A stretch of 62,864 nucleotides of DNA from a virus. Of the stretch, positions 16,734-24,266 are shown piece after piece. The DNA lies in the IMG/VR virus record IMGVR_UViG_3300032241_001240, positions 1 to 62,864 of that record; one strand, written 5' to 3'. How positions within the stretch are numbered: the stretch's first letter is position 1; each line of letters opens with the position of its first letter. The position numbers and the translations under genes are program-made. Below the pieces are notes generated by a model that had not been told where the DNA came from, did not search any database, and saw nothing but the letters and a program-made list of their open reading frames with translations.

Positions 16734-17756
16734 TTATCCTCTAATCATCTGTCGTTTCATACCAATTTGCAATTTACTATCAGTTTTTGATTGTATAATA
16801 CTATATAAGGTATATAGTTTTCCGTATTTTTTGCTAGCATCTGCTGCATCTTTAATACCTTCTTCCCATTCTGGAAAACTTACTGACCATCCTTGATCTA
16901 ATGCTACATCAATTAACTCTTGATTCTTTAATTGTCTATCTGGTACAATTATTTTTTCTTGTTCGCTAGAATTTAGCCATTCGATTTGCTGTTTGTTCAT
17001 TTTACTACCTAACGTAGCAACACCATCTACTGCAATAGCATCGAACGGTCCTTCTGATACTAGAACATACTTTCTAAATTTATTGGTTAATATTTTATTG
17101 TTGAACAGATAGCCCGTCGGTAGATCACTGTTGAAATATCTAGGTATATTTTTTGGAGGTACACCTGCATATCGACCAGTCCATCCTATTATTTTATTTT
17201 GATGATAAAATGGTATAATAATTCTGCAATTGAGATCCCAACGGTGGTTAGGTGTCCAGTGATACTGGTATCCTTCTGCAACGGCTCTACCTCTGGTTGT
17301 TAAATATTCTACACAAGCAGCAAATTCATCAGGAATTTCGTCTGCTTGCAACCATTCGTCAAATGAGTTGGTATATCTAGGTAGTTCTACTTCTGAAAAA
17401 TTCTCGGCTCGAAACCAGTTGCTGTTATCAATATTTTCTAATTCGCCGTTAAGTTTTTTGCTGAGTATCTCTAGTTTAGCTTCCTGAATTCGCGTGCGAG
17501 GTATTCCTAGATAAGTTAACCACAGCTCAAAATTGTTGGTTATATCGCCTCCTCGATAACCTGTTTTGAATCCACAATTATAACAATTAACAATTATAGC
17601 ACCATCTGCTGTTATCAATAAATTTCCACGAGAGCGTGTATCGTGATTATGGCCTCGATGATGACAGCAAACCGAATCGAATATCCACCAACCTTTAGGA
17701 TTTTGACGACGCTTAGACGGCAAATATTCTTGAACCAATTGATGTAATAACAGCAT
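16734..17756 (-). CDS. gp61: DNA primase (T4 gp61 / DnaG-like)
   Basis: 340 aa. An N-terminal zinc-binding module has C30, C31, H32, H33 and the later C58-x2-C61 (VNCYNCGFKTG). A central region includes RIIIPFYHQNKIIGWTGRY, and a TOPRIM-type segment follows (KYVLVSEGPFDAIAVDGVAT with E and D-x-D-like acidic residues). Makes RNA primers for the lagging strand with the adjacent helicase. ATG 17756 lacks a clear ribosome binding site. Confidence 0.9.
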   Translation of the reverse strand: MLLLHQLVQEYLPSKRRQNPKGWWIFDSVCCHHRGHNHDTRSRGNLLITADGAIIVNCYNCGFKTGYRGGDITNNFELWLTYLGIPRTRIQEAKLEILSKKLNGELENIDNSNWFRAENFSEVELPRYTNSFDEWLQADEIPDEFAACVEYLTTRGRAVAEGYQYHWTPNHRWDLNCRIIIPFYHQNKIIGWTGRYAGVPPKNIPRYFNSDLPTGYLFNNKILTNKFRKYVLVSEGPFDAIAVDGVATLGSKMNKQQIEWLNSSEQEKIIVPDRQLKNQELIDVALDQGWSVSFPEWEEGIKDAADASKKYGKLYTLYSIIQSKTDSKLQIGMKRQMIRG

Positions 17757-17798
17757 ATTAATGATCAGTTTAATGCTGATAACATTGATCGCACAATA

Positions 17799-18962
17799 TT
17801 AATTTTTATAGAGTATTCCTGAGAAATATCCGTGATTGCAACGAGGAAAAGTTGGTATACCAGGCTGTTGAGGATAAGGGATCGGCGCAGGTGGCGGCGG
17901 ATATGGACTCGGCGGCGGCGGATATGGAGCAGGAGGATACGGCGGCGGCGGAACACATGGTATAGGCGGCCATCCCGGCTGTGGATTTGGACCGCATGTC
18001 CATGGTCCAGACAATGGTTTAAATGCACGGTTATTTTTACTGCTGCACGGAAATGGTAAAGGTCCGCAGGGTATTGGACCGCACGAAGGGTATACAGGTG
18101 TGCATTGATAATATTGATCGCATTGGCTGCATTGTCGATACATTGGATTTTCAAAAACAGCTCTGACCCAATAATAATTGCCAGTAAAATTAAAGGCTTT
18201 TATTGTAGGACTATTATACGGAGGTATGTACTGAAAATAATCAGTTCCATTTCCTATAGGAATATTCGACCAATCAACTGCTGTCGGCGGACTAAGAGTC
18301 AAACTAACTTGAATCCAAAGCTTCCCAGCATATCCGTTGCCTGTATATGCTACTATAGTATGCATGCCATTACTACGTTCAGATTGAGCATCACCGGCCA
18401 ATGCTCCGCTAGCAAAAACATATTGATTAGTTAAGTCATCTATGGTTTCTGGAGTGAATTGGTATGCTGGCACATTAATAGCAGGAACAAGTGATGTACT
18501 CATACCTTCTATTAGTTCAAAATTACCATAGGTGCTGCGATTGATATCAGTGTAAAGAAATGTTTGAGCACCAGTTACATCTGTCAATCTAATTGTATAT
18601 CGGTAATATCCGCCGAGCCAATGCCCTATCTCGAGGTCAGTTAGTGTTAACCTGCAAGTTCCTGCTGTATCTTGCAGTGTTTGAACAGGTTGTATCAATA
18701 ATAATTCTGCAAGCGGCGAATACCCGTTACCGGAAACAGTTGTTACGCTTTCTACTCGTTGTATAAGAGCGTCAATTTGATAACCAACAAGATTAACTGG
18801 TTTTCGATCATTATTCCGTACCACGAAATCTATGTTGTTTGTTGCGCCCTTGTAGACTTTGGTATCATATTGTATCATTGGTCCATTTATGTTAGGAGCA
18901 TTGCCATTGGTGAACCAGAGTTGAACGTACTCTTTGAATTGAAACAAAACTTGGTCTACCAT
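17799..18962 (-). CDS. virion structural protein with Cys/Pro-rich tail
   Basis: 387 aa from ATG 18962, late promoter-like CATAAATA at 18989-18996. Residues 1-~270 are beta-rich with low charge (YKGATNNIDFVVRNNDRKPV, GHWLGGYYRYTIRLTDVTGA), a style typical of baseplate or fibre proteins. From ~275 the sequence changes: about ten cysteines spaced in pairs (CSQCDQYYQC and so on), then a long Pro/Tyr/Ala run, ending PRCNHGYFSGILYKN. The tail may be disulfide-stabilised or metal-bound and stick out of the virion. The opposite-strand and frame-shifted ORFs in this GC-rich stretch are by-products of the Pro codons. Confidence 0.7.
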   Translation of the reverse strand: MVDQVLFQFKEYVQLWFTNGNAPNINGPMIQYDTKVYKGATNNIDFVVRNNDRKPVNLVGYQIDALIQRVESVTTVSGNGYSPLAELLLIQPVQTLQDTAGTCRLTLTDLEIGHWLGGYYRYTIRLTDVTGAQTFLYTDINRSTYGNFELIEGMSTSLVPAINVPAYQFTPETIDDLTNQYVFASGALAGDAQSERSNGMHTIVAYTGNGYAGKLWIQVSLTLSPPTAVDWSNIPIGNGTDYFQYIPPYNSPTIKAFNFTGNYYWVRAVFENPMYRQCSQCDQYYQCTPVYPSCGPIPCGPLPFPCSSKNNRAFKPLSGPWTCGPNPQPGWPPIPCVPPPPYPPAPYPPPPSPYPPPPAPIPYPQQPGIPTFPRCNHGYFSGILYKN

Positions 18963-18988
18963 CTGTTGCCATCTGCCTCTCTTACAAG

Positions 18989-18996
18989 TATTTATG
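18989..18996 (-). promoter_or_regulatory. T4-type late promoter-like octamer (CATAAATA)
   Basis: Minus-strand CATAAATA 26 bases before ATG 18962. Confidence 0.5.
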
Positions 18997-19077
18997 GTTA
19001 ATAGATAATAAACTCGAGCAAGTTTCGATAAGACTTATAATATTTTATCTATTTCGATTTCAGCTGTAGATTTTGAA

Positions 19078-19085
19078 TATAAATA
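19078..19085 (+). promoter_or_regulatory. T4-type late promoter (perfect TATAAATA)
   Basis: Exact TATAAATA on the plus strand, 22 bases before ATG 19108. The gene has no visible Shine-Dalgarno. Confidence 0.6.
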
Positions 19086-19107
19086 CCATATAACCAAATT
19101 AGCAATT

Positions 19108-19485
19108 ATGACACCAGAAACACATAAACTACTACAGGAAAAATTTCCATTCCTGACTATCATAACATATCTCAATGCAGAATATATAGGTATTATGCAA
19201 AATGCTGACAATCAATTTGTCAGCATTTACATATTAGAGCCTACATTGCCTCAGCGTGTCAAAAAAGATTTTCTTTCGTGCGGTGAGACATGGTGGTGGG
19301 AAAGTAACAGAACTATACCAATCAATCTATTTCTTCGTGAAAGATTTAAACCATTCAAAAAATACCTAAAAACTTTTGCTAAGAAAGAGGTTACTATTAT
19401 TGAAGGTCCAACTGTTAATGTAATGGACCTTATCAACAAAAAATTGAAACGTCGTACCATACAACTTGTTAAGAATATGAATTAA
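19108..19485 (+). CDS. conserved-looking hypothetical protein
   Basis: 125 aa. A compact alpha/beta protein with a very distinctive segment FLSCGETWWWESNRTIPINL and a basic C-terminus (LINKKLKRRTIQLVKNMN). The pattern resembles small conserved proteins of other aquatic T4-like phages, but I cannot name a function. A perfect late promoter octamer precedes it. Its last four bases overlap the end of the convergent gene at 19482. Confidence 0.6.
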   Translation: MTPETHKLLQEKFPFLTIITYLNAEYIGIMQNADNQFVSIYILEPTLPQRVKKDFLSCGETWWWESNRTIPINLFLRERFKPFKKYLKTFAKKEVTIIEGPTVNVMDLINKKLKRRTIQLVKNMN

Positions 19486-19976
19486 CAATCTAAAGTTGTT
19501 ACAGATATCTTACCAACTAACCTTCCATCTTTTGTAATCGTGAGTTTGGTTGGTTTACGTGTAAACTCCTTTTGTGCGTCTTTTTCTTGTGCATCGCTCC
19601 ATTTTTGCCATTTTTCTACGTTAGCCCATGCAAATATTGCAGCATCGTCTTTGTTTTCAAAACGAATTAATCCAACTACCATATCTTCAGTATTTTTATT
19701 ATCATCGTTCGAGCTGCTGCGGTAAGCTTTGGCTTTGATAGAAAATTTACCATCAATCCTATCCAAAGTTTTAAGCATTTCTGCCCAATCTTCGGATTTA
19801 ATATTTGGACTTCTAAACAGGTAACCACCAGTCATTCTAGATTTGTTGTTACTTAGTGGATCTGTTTCTAGTCCTGTGACAAGACAAACTTCGTATGAAC
19901 CGTCTTTAGCAAAAAGATTGACCGACGTCCCCAGACTATTTGTCTTGCTAGCAAGGTGAAGAATTTTAGTTTTCAT
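19482..19976 (-). CDS. hypothetical protein
   Basis: 164 aa from ATG 19976 with an AGGAG site. It begins MKTKILHLASKTNSLGTSVN, followed by beta segments, a Ser/Asn/Asp-rich turn region (RSSSNDDNKNTED) and a C-terminal basic stretch ending ISVTTLDC. No family or motif recognised. It sits at the 3' end of the minus-strand run that includes the polymerase-like and clamp-loader-like genes. Confidence 0.55.
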   Translation of the reverse strand: MKTKILHLASKTNSLGTSVNLFAKDGSYEVCLVTGLETDPLSNNKSRMTGGYLFRSPNIKSEDWAEMLKTLDRIDGKFSIKAKAYRSSSNDDNKNTEDMVVGLIRFENKDDAAIFAWANVEKWQKWSDAQEKDAQKEFTRKPTKLTITKDGRLVGKISVTTLDC

Positions 19977-20013
19977 ATTGAACTCCTACACTATTTTAAA
20001 CAAATATAGAGTC

Positions 20014-20625
20014 TTAATCAACGCTGTCAATGTTATTTGTGGCTTGTTCGACAATTAGATTGGCATGTACCTTTACCAACATTGCATAACTTGTTGCATG
20101 GCTTTTGTGAAAGCTATACGATCCGTCAGATGAATCTAACCATATCTCACTTGCAATAGAATCAAATCCGTTTAGTTTGCATTTTTCTACCAAATGTCTT
20201 TTACCTGGGCGAATAAGGGCTAATATCATTGCTACATCTTGAATATTCTTTGGGCGCAAACTTGCAACCATGTCAGCATGTTTACCAAGATGTATCAGTT
20301 TCTCTGTAAATTCTGTATAGGAAAGTAGATTCCAGTCAAACTCTCTAGACATTAGATCTAATAAATGTTGTTCGTTTTTGACCATTTCGTACACATAAAC
20401 ATTGAGTAAATCTATTTTATACAACCCTTGCTGTTCTGCTGTTTCATAATGTAAACTAGCTAATCCTGTAATAGGATCTGTGGGAACAGTATGAAAATAA
20501 ACACCTGTGTTATGTTTTGTAATGGTATTATTTCGTATAATCGCCGCTGGTATATGATATAAAAATTTCAATGCTCGATTGCGATCTGCAAAATCTATAT
20601 CAACATCGCCTGCTAATTTAGGCAT
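20014..20625 (-). CDS. miniature DNA polymerase III alpha (DnaE, C-family) core-like protein
   Basis: 203 aa from ATG 20625; this start is chosen because GGGGAG lies seven bases before it (an ATG 15 bases further upstream has none). It keeps, in order, the landmarks of the C-family catalytic core: GDVDIDFADR (equivalent of PDFDVDF, two catalytic Asp), KHNTGVYFHTVPTDPITGLA (KHAGGVVIAPTKITDFAP), GLYKIDLLNV (GLVKFDFLGL, third Asp), LRPKNIQDVAMILALIRPGK ([20 protein letters not shown]) and YSFHKSHATSYAML (YGFNKSHSAAYALV). E. coli alpha is ~1160 aa, so the PHP, thumb, clamp-binding and OB regions are all missing. Whether it polymerises DNA is unknown. Confidence 0.75.
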   Translation of the reverse strand: MPKLAGDVDIDFADRNRALKFLYHIPAAIIRNNTITKHNTGVYFHTVPTDPITGLASLHYETAEQQGLYKIDLLNVYVYEMVKNEQHLLDLMSREFDWNLLSYTEFTEKLIHLGKHADMVASLRPKNIQDVAMILALIRPGKRHLVEKCKLNGFDSIASEIWLDSSDGSYSFHKSHATSYAMLVKVHANLIVEQATNNIDSVD

Positions 20626-20852
20626 ATAATATCTCCCCATGTTAGAACAAATTCTGCAGCAGTTTGCTGATTAACATCGATGTAAATTTGCCAAGGATTA
20701 ACTGGAATAAGTTCATATCTGATATTTCTATCTTCTAACCATTTACCTAACGGCGATTGGCTGTTGATAAAAGGTACAGAATATATAGACATTAACGGCT
20801 CGAACTGATAGACAATCCAGTCTTCATCTATTTCGACAAAGAACTTTCTCAT
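20613..20852 (-). CDS. small hypothetical protein
   Basis: 79 aa from ATG 20852 (AAGGT site; ATG overlaps the stop of the upstream gene). Sequence MRKFFVEIDEDWIVYQFEPL, then INSQSPLGKWLEDRNIRYEL and a short C-terminal hydrophobic strand. Its 3' end overlaps the start of the mini-DnaE gene, so the two are probably translationally coupled and may function together. No family recognised. Confidence 0.6.
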   Translation of the reverse strand: MRKFFVEIDEDWIVYQFEPLMSIYSVPFINSQSPLGKWLEDRNIRYELIPVNPWQIYIDVNQQTAAEFVLTWGDIICLN

Positions 20853-21160
20853 TCATAGCTTACCTTATTATCTAACTCTCGATTAATTGATTGAATATGT
20901 CGTTCATTACTATTGATTCTATTCCTCAAGGAACGCAAATCGTTTTCAAGCTTTGCAACAGTAGCTTGCAGAAGTTTTACAGTATTCTCAAGTCTCAGAA
21001 CCAATGTTGATTCAACAATAGAAATTTTCTTCCCATTAACTTCTATTTCTGTTACCATGCCATGTTCGTGTAAGGCAATTGCCGGCGGTTGCTGAGTGGT
21101 GTAACCAACATCATATTCCTCTCCGTCGTCTTCATACATGCCGTTATATGTATCACTCAT
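20849..21160 (-). CDS. acidic protein with C-terminal coiled coil
   Basis: 103 aa. The first ~30 residues are acidic and Tyr-rich, followed by a short beta segment (MVTEIEVNGKKISIVESTLV) and a heptad-like coiled coil (ENTVKLLQATVAKLENDLRS then LRNRINSNERHIQSINRELD). It probably forms an oligomer. Located between small replication-associated genes with 3-4 base gaps or overlaps. No homologous family recognised. Confidence 0.6.
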   Translation of the reverse strand: MSDTYNGMYEDDGEEYDVGYTTQQPPAIALHEHGMVTEIEVNGKKISIVESTLVLRLENTVKLLQATVAKLENDLRSLRNRINSNERHIQSINRELDNKVSYE

Positions 21161-21163
21161 TTA

Positions 21164-21850
21164 TTACATCCCATTTTCTCTAAGTGTATTGCGTATAAAT
21201 TCGCAACTGTCTCTGTTTTTATTGAATCGTATTTTCCAAGGCCCCGGCGGTGCATATTTTTTAATCATACTTATTTGTTCGGGTGTGCATCTTTCAAAAA
21301 AATCAACTGCGCTATCAACATTATACAACAGCCACGGTGATATCCTGCCACTGCGTATCCATGCTACTGCTTGATTGGTATTAACCTGTCTAAAAAATTC
21401 TGGCCACGGCTCCCCTGATTGCATGCTCCATTCATTCATTAACATGATATTTCGTTCAAGGGCATCCTCTGCTGATTCTTGTCGTGTTAATTCTCGAACA
21501 TATTGTTCGTAGACAAAATCATGAGTCCATTTGTCAAGAGGCAAATTGTTTTTGATAACATAATCAATAAATTTAGCAGGTTCCACTGCATTAAGATCTC
21601 TCATATGCATGCCAAATTTAACAAATGCAAGATAATATTGGCTATCTATAAAATTTCTATAATTATTTTTAAAATTCGTGTTTTTATTGAATGTGTTTAA
21701 TTCATAAAATCTACTCCAAGCTAGAAATCCAAATCTCACATGAGGATCGTCTCGTTGAAACCATCTTCGCTTTTTTTCACAACTATGATTTACAAGGCTT
21801 GATTCTTTAACAAATGTGCGTTTGCAAAATTCACATTCAAAAGATGTCAT
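21164..21850 (-). CDS. protein with N-terminal C2H2/C2HC-like zinc finger
   Basis: 228 aa starting at ATG 21850, which overlaps the upstream stop as ATGA; an in-frame ATG seven codons earlier lies inside the upstream gene. Residues 1-30 are FECEFCKRTFVKESSLVNHS followed by CEKK, a classical zinc-finger pattern with a C2HC-like ending. The remainder is helical and aromatic-rich (FGFLAWSRFYELNTF, YYLAFVKFGMHMRDLN). Translational coupling to the gp62-like gene suggests a role in DNA replication or transcription regulation. Exact role unknown. Confidence 0.65.
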   Translation of the reverse strand: MTSFECEFCKRTFVKESSLVNHSCEKKRRWFQRDDPHVRFGFLAWSRFYELNTFNKNTNFKNNYRNFIDSQYYLAFVKFGMHMRDLNAVEPAKFIDYVIKNNLPLDKWTHDFVYEQYVRELTRQESAEDALERNIMLMNEWSMQSGEPWPEFFRQVNTNQAVAWIRSGRISPWLLYNVDSAVDFFERCTPEQISMIKKYAPPGPWKIRFNKNRDSCEFIRNTLRENGM

Positions 21851-22371
21851 GCACTTTGTTGCTTCTTCCATGTGTCGATTAAATCCTTGACCTCTGCATC
21901 ACTTGCACCACTTCCTTTTACCAAGCTAGTCCAGCTTTCAATATCATAAGATGATTTTAGAATAGATAATTCATCGTCATTTAATTGAGGAAAACGATCT
22001 AACAACCATTGATCAATTTTATTTGATTGTTTGGTATTTTTCGCAGCTAACCAACTACGGTATTGTTTACTCCCTAAACCAGCTAAACACAACAATTTGT
22101 GTTGTAATTCGGGGTGCTTTGTTAAATTCCAAAATCCAAGATTAACAATCTCGTTTGTAGCCATAACCGCATATGCTGCGTTTGGATTTTGAGAATTTAA
22201 CGAACTCATATAACGCATGAGCACAAGTGGTGAGTAACCTTTTTTTTCGTCTTCTGTTAGGTTGTTATAATAATCAAAATTTCGAGTATCTATTGCGTGC
22301 AATGTTTCGAAAAGATCTAACTTTTGCGTTTTTTGTGATTTTTGTGATTTTTGTGATTTTTTTTCGGCCAC
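21847..22371 (-). CDS. putative clamp-loader small subunit (T4 gp62-like)
   Basis: 174 aa, GTG start at 22371 with GGAG nine bases upstream; the nearer ATG is in another frame. After a Lys/Ser/Gln repeat tail (KKSQKSQKSQKTQK) come LDLFETLHAIDTRNFDYYNN and LTEDEKKGYSPLVLMRYMSS, then GLGSKQYRSWLAAKNT. This layout resembles the clamp-loader subunit gp62 of aquatic T4-like phages, which pairs with gp44 to load the sliding clamp. The neighbouring mini-DnaE and helicase genes agree. The match is by pattern only, so moderate confidence. Confidence 0.55.
   Translation of the reverse strand: MAEKKSQKSQKSQKTQKLDLFETLHAIDTRNFDYYNNLTEDEKKGYSPLVLMRYMSSLNSQNPNAAYAVMATNEIVNLGFWNLTKHPELQHKLLCLAGLGSKQYRSWLAAKNTKQSNKIDQWLLDRFPQLNDDELSILKSSYDIESWTSLVKGSGASDAEVKDLIDTWKKQQSA
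22329..22365. repeat. 9-bp tandem repeat encoding SQK units
   Basis: About three to four imperfect copies of TTTTTGTGA (minus strand TCACAAAAA), encoding Ser-Gln-Lys repeats at the N-terminus of the gp62-like protein. The unit length is a multiple of three, so copy-number change would keep the frame. Confidence 0.7.
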
Positions 22372-22450
22372 GATGCATGTCTCCTAATATAATTGTTACT
22401 TAAATATCGTAGTAATACAAGACACAAAATGGTCTCTTTTTGATTATATT

Positions 22451-22458
22451 AATAAATA
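22451..22458 (+). promoter_or_regulatory. T4-type late promoter-like octamer (AATAAATA)
   Basis: Plus-strand AATAAATA about 70 bases before ATG 22527. The leader contains the hairpin GGCTAC / GTAGCC at 22478-22497 and then a strong AAAGGAG site. Confidence 0.5.
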
Positions 22459-22526
22459 ATATCATCTAGCATTATGCGGCTACCCAACCGCGTAGCCCTA
22501 GAACGGCAACACAAAGGAGAAACAAC

Positions 22527-23621
22527 ATGGGACGCCCGATTAATAACAGATATATTGGTAACGTAAGCGGTTCTGGCCAACAAATAGAAGCTACTGCATA
22601 TTTTACATGCAAGCCTGGTGCAGCTCTAGCATATATATGCTCTCAAAAAGCAACAAATACTTATAATATGGTTTCAGTTTGCGGAAATTATAGCAATCGC
22701 GTTGAATTGACCAACGGCGGAGTTGCACTACAACCTGGACAAGCTAACGTCACTGTCAAACCGTACGGATTTTCTGGTAGTGGGGCTACTGCTACTGCTA
22801 ATTTAGGTGCTACAAGTTTCACAGTTGTATCTGGTGGATCAGGTACTTATGCAAATGGTTATGTTCCTGGACAAATTTTATGTGTGTCAGGTGGTACTCA
22901 TACAGCTAATAAACAATCTAATGCCACAGTAACATCAGTCTCGCTAGGCGCTGTAGGCAATATATACTCTGACACCGGATATACTGTAGGAGACACATTT
23001 ACGTGGAATTACGCAGGTTGGTCGACACCTACCATTATTACAGTTGCAACAACAACAGGTAATGGTAATATCAGCGGCGTAACACTTACATCAGTAGGAT
23101 CAACAACTAATACCAGTGTTAGTAATACCACAGTATACAGCAGTGCAACTACAACTAACGCATGGGCTAATAGTGCAACATTTGGTCTAAGATGGGATGC
23201 CAGCGGACTTACGGTAAATCACGAAGGCGATTATACATCTCCACCAAGTAATCCTGTATCCTTTACAGCAGCGTCTGGTCACGGTACCGGTGCTACAGCG
23301 ACGGTTGGATACGGTCTATCGTCTGTACAGGTTACAGCCGGCGGCAGTGGTTATCAAGCTGTTACAGCAACCGTAAGCGGCAACGGCGGAGCCAGTGTTG
23401 GTGCTACAGTTACATGCGGCGCGGTTACAGCACTTTCAATTTGCGGACCAGGGTCGTATGGACCAACTCGTCCAACAATAACAATTGCACCTATTGCAAG
23501 CTTAGAATATGCGCAAGTTATCAGGAACCTTACGGTAACAACATTCTTATATAATACATATGAATGGGTTCCAACAGGTTGCACACCTCGACCAGGCCAA
23601 GCTGTTCTACAGACTGCATAA
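22527..23621 (+). CDS. virion structural protein with beta-sandwich repeats
   Basis: 364 aa. Strong AAAGGAG site and its own late promoter and terminator indicate high expression. The N-terminal ~75 residues (MGRPINNRYIGNVSGSGQQI, then YFTCKPGAALAYICSQ) precede Gly/Ser/Thr/Ala-rich beta modules (VVSGGSGTYANGYVPGQILC, VQVTAGGSGYQAVTATVSGN). The same kind of GSGY...GD.L.V.GG module occurs in the tail sheath insertion. Likely decoration or fibre-like virion protein. Charge is low and cysteine content is modest. No specific family name can be assigned. Confidence 0.7.
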   Translation: MGRPINNRYIGNVSGSGQQIEATAYFTCKPGAALAYICSQKATNTYNMVSVCGNYSNRVELTNGGVALQPGQANVTVKPYGFSGSGATATANLGATSFTVVSGGSGTYANGYVPGQILCVSGGTHTANKQSNATVTSVSLGAVGNIYSDTGYTVGDTFTWNYAGWSTPTIITVATTTGNGNISGVTLTSVGSTTNTSVSNTTVYSSATTTNAWANSATFGLRWDASGLTVNHEGDYTSPPSNPVSFTAASGHGTGATATVGYGLSSVQVTAGGSGYQAVTATVSGNGGASVGATVTCGAVTALSICGPGSYGPTRPTITIAPIASLEYAQVIRNLTVTTFLYNTYEWVPTGCTPRPGQAVLQTA

Positions 23622-23652
23622 TAACTGTCCTGCAAAAGCAGGCAGGCTCAGT

Positions 23653-23693
23653 GAAACCCCATTGATTAGCCCGAGCGACATCAATGGGGTTTC
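23653..23693 (+). terminator. rho-independent terminator
   Basis: 13-bp stem GAAACCCCATTGA / TCAATGGGGTTTC with a 15-base loop, 31 bases past the stop of the structural gene at 23621. It can also act for the opposite strand. Confidence 0.8.
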
Positions 23694-23699
23694 TGCTAT

Positions 23700-24200
23700 C
23701 TAGAACATTTTGCGAATATCTAAATTGTCAGGTATTTTGCCAACTTCTTTGACAAAAAATGCACATAAAGGATTTTCTCCGTCAGTTAGCGGTACCGATA
23801 ATAGATGTCCATTTTTAAGTTTAGGGAAATACCATTTTACATCTGGCCAAGTGTTGATAATTTCAAGTTTTAAAAATTTAGGCATATACCCTCGTATTGG
23901 GTTGAAGCAAAATACATCAAAGTCTTTATCCATTAGATATACCAACGGCATTACTTCGAGATCACCTAAATGTATATCACCTATGATAACACTCCAATCT
24001 AACGGCATTTGAATGTTGTATTCTCCAATTTTAATATCTATGCAAGGACTGTTGAAACTTTCTAGAAATATCAATGGTAAAAAATAATAATCAACATCAG
24101 ATTGATTTGAATAATCAAGTACGCAATAACGCAGATCTTCGACACGATCAGGTATTTGATTTATTGCATATGATCGATTTTCATGAGTTAAGATCCGTAT
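23700..24200 (-). CDS. conserved-looking phage protein with probable AUA start
   Basis: 166 aa if translated from ATA at 24200. No ATG or GTG exists in a usable position. AGGAG lies exactly seven bases before the ATA (24208-24212), and the resulting start (M)RILTHENRSYAINQIPDR looks like a natural N-terminus. A TTG at 24074 would remove the well-formed segment IPDRVEDLRYCVLD and has no ribosome binding site. The protein contains IQMPLDWSVIIGDIHLGDLE, FNPIRGYMPKFLKLEIINTW and KWYFPKLKNGHLLSVPLTDG. I regard it as a conserved phage family of unknown function. The same frame is open back to the UvsW stop codon (TGA 24267-24269). Confidence 0.65.
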   Translation of the reverse strand: MRILTHENRSYAINQIPDRVEDLRYCVLDYSNQSDVDYYFLPLIFLESFNSPCIDIKIGEYNIQMPLDWSVIIGDIHLGDLEVMPLVYLMDKDFDVFCFNPIRGYMPKFLKLEIINTWPDVKWYFPKLKNGHLLSVPLTDGENPLCAFFVKEVGKIPDNLDIRKMF

Positions 24201-24266
24201 AGCTGTTCTCCTACTAAAATATGTCAGCAGGTATTTACAGCTATTTTCGATAAAATTGTTTAAAAA

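Noticed and set aside
17765-18154. 129-aa and 65-aa ORFs overlapping the C-terminus of the gene at 17799
   Set aside because: Same strand, other frames of a Pro/Cys-rich GC-rich stretch; repetitive composition keeps several frames open. The 387-aa frame has the start, promoter and virion-like sequence.
22470-22526. Possible tRNA-like fold from the GC-rich hairpin before 22527
   Set aside because: Only one stem-loop is present; no anticodon or T-arm. Treated as mRNA leader.
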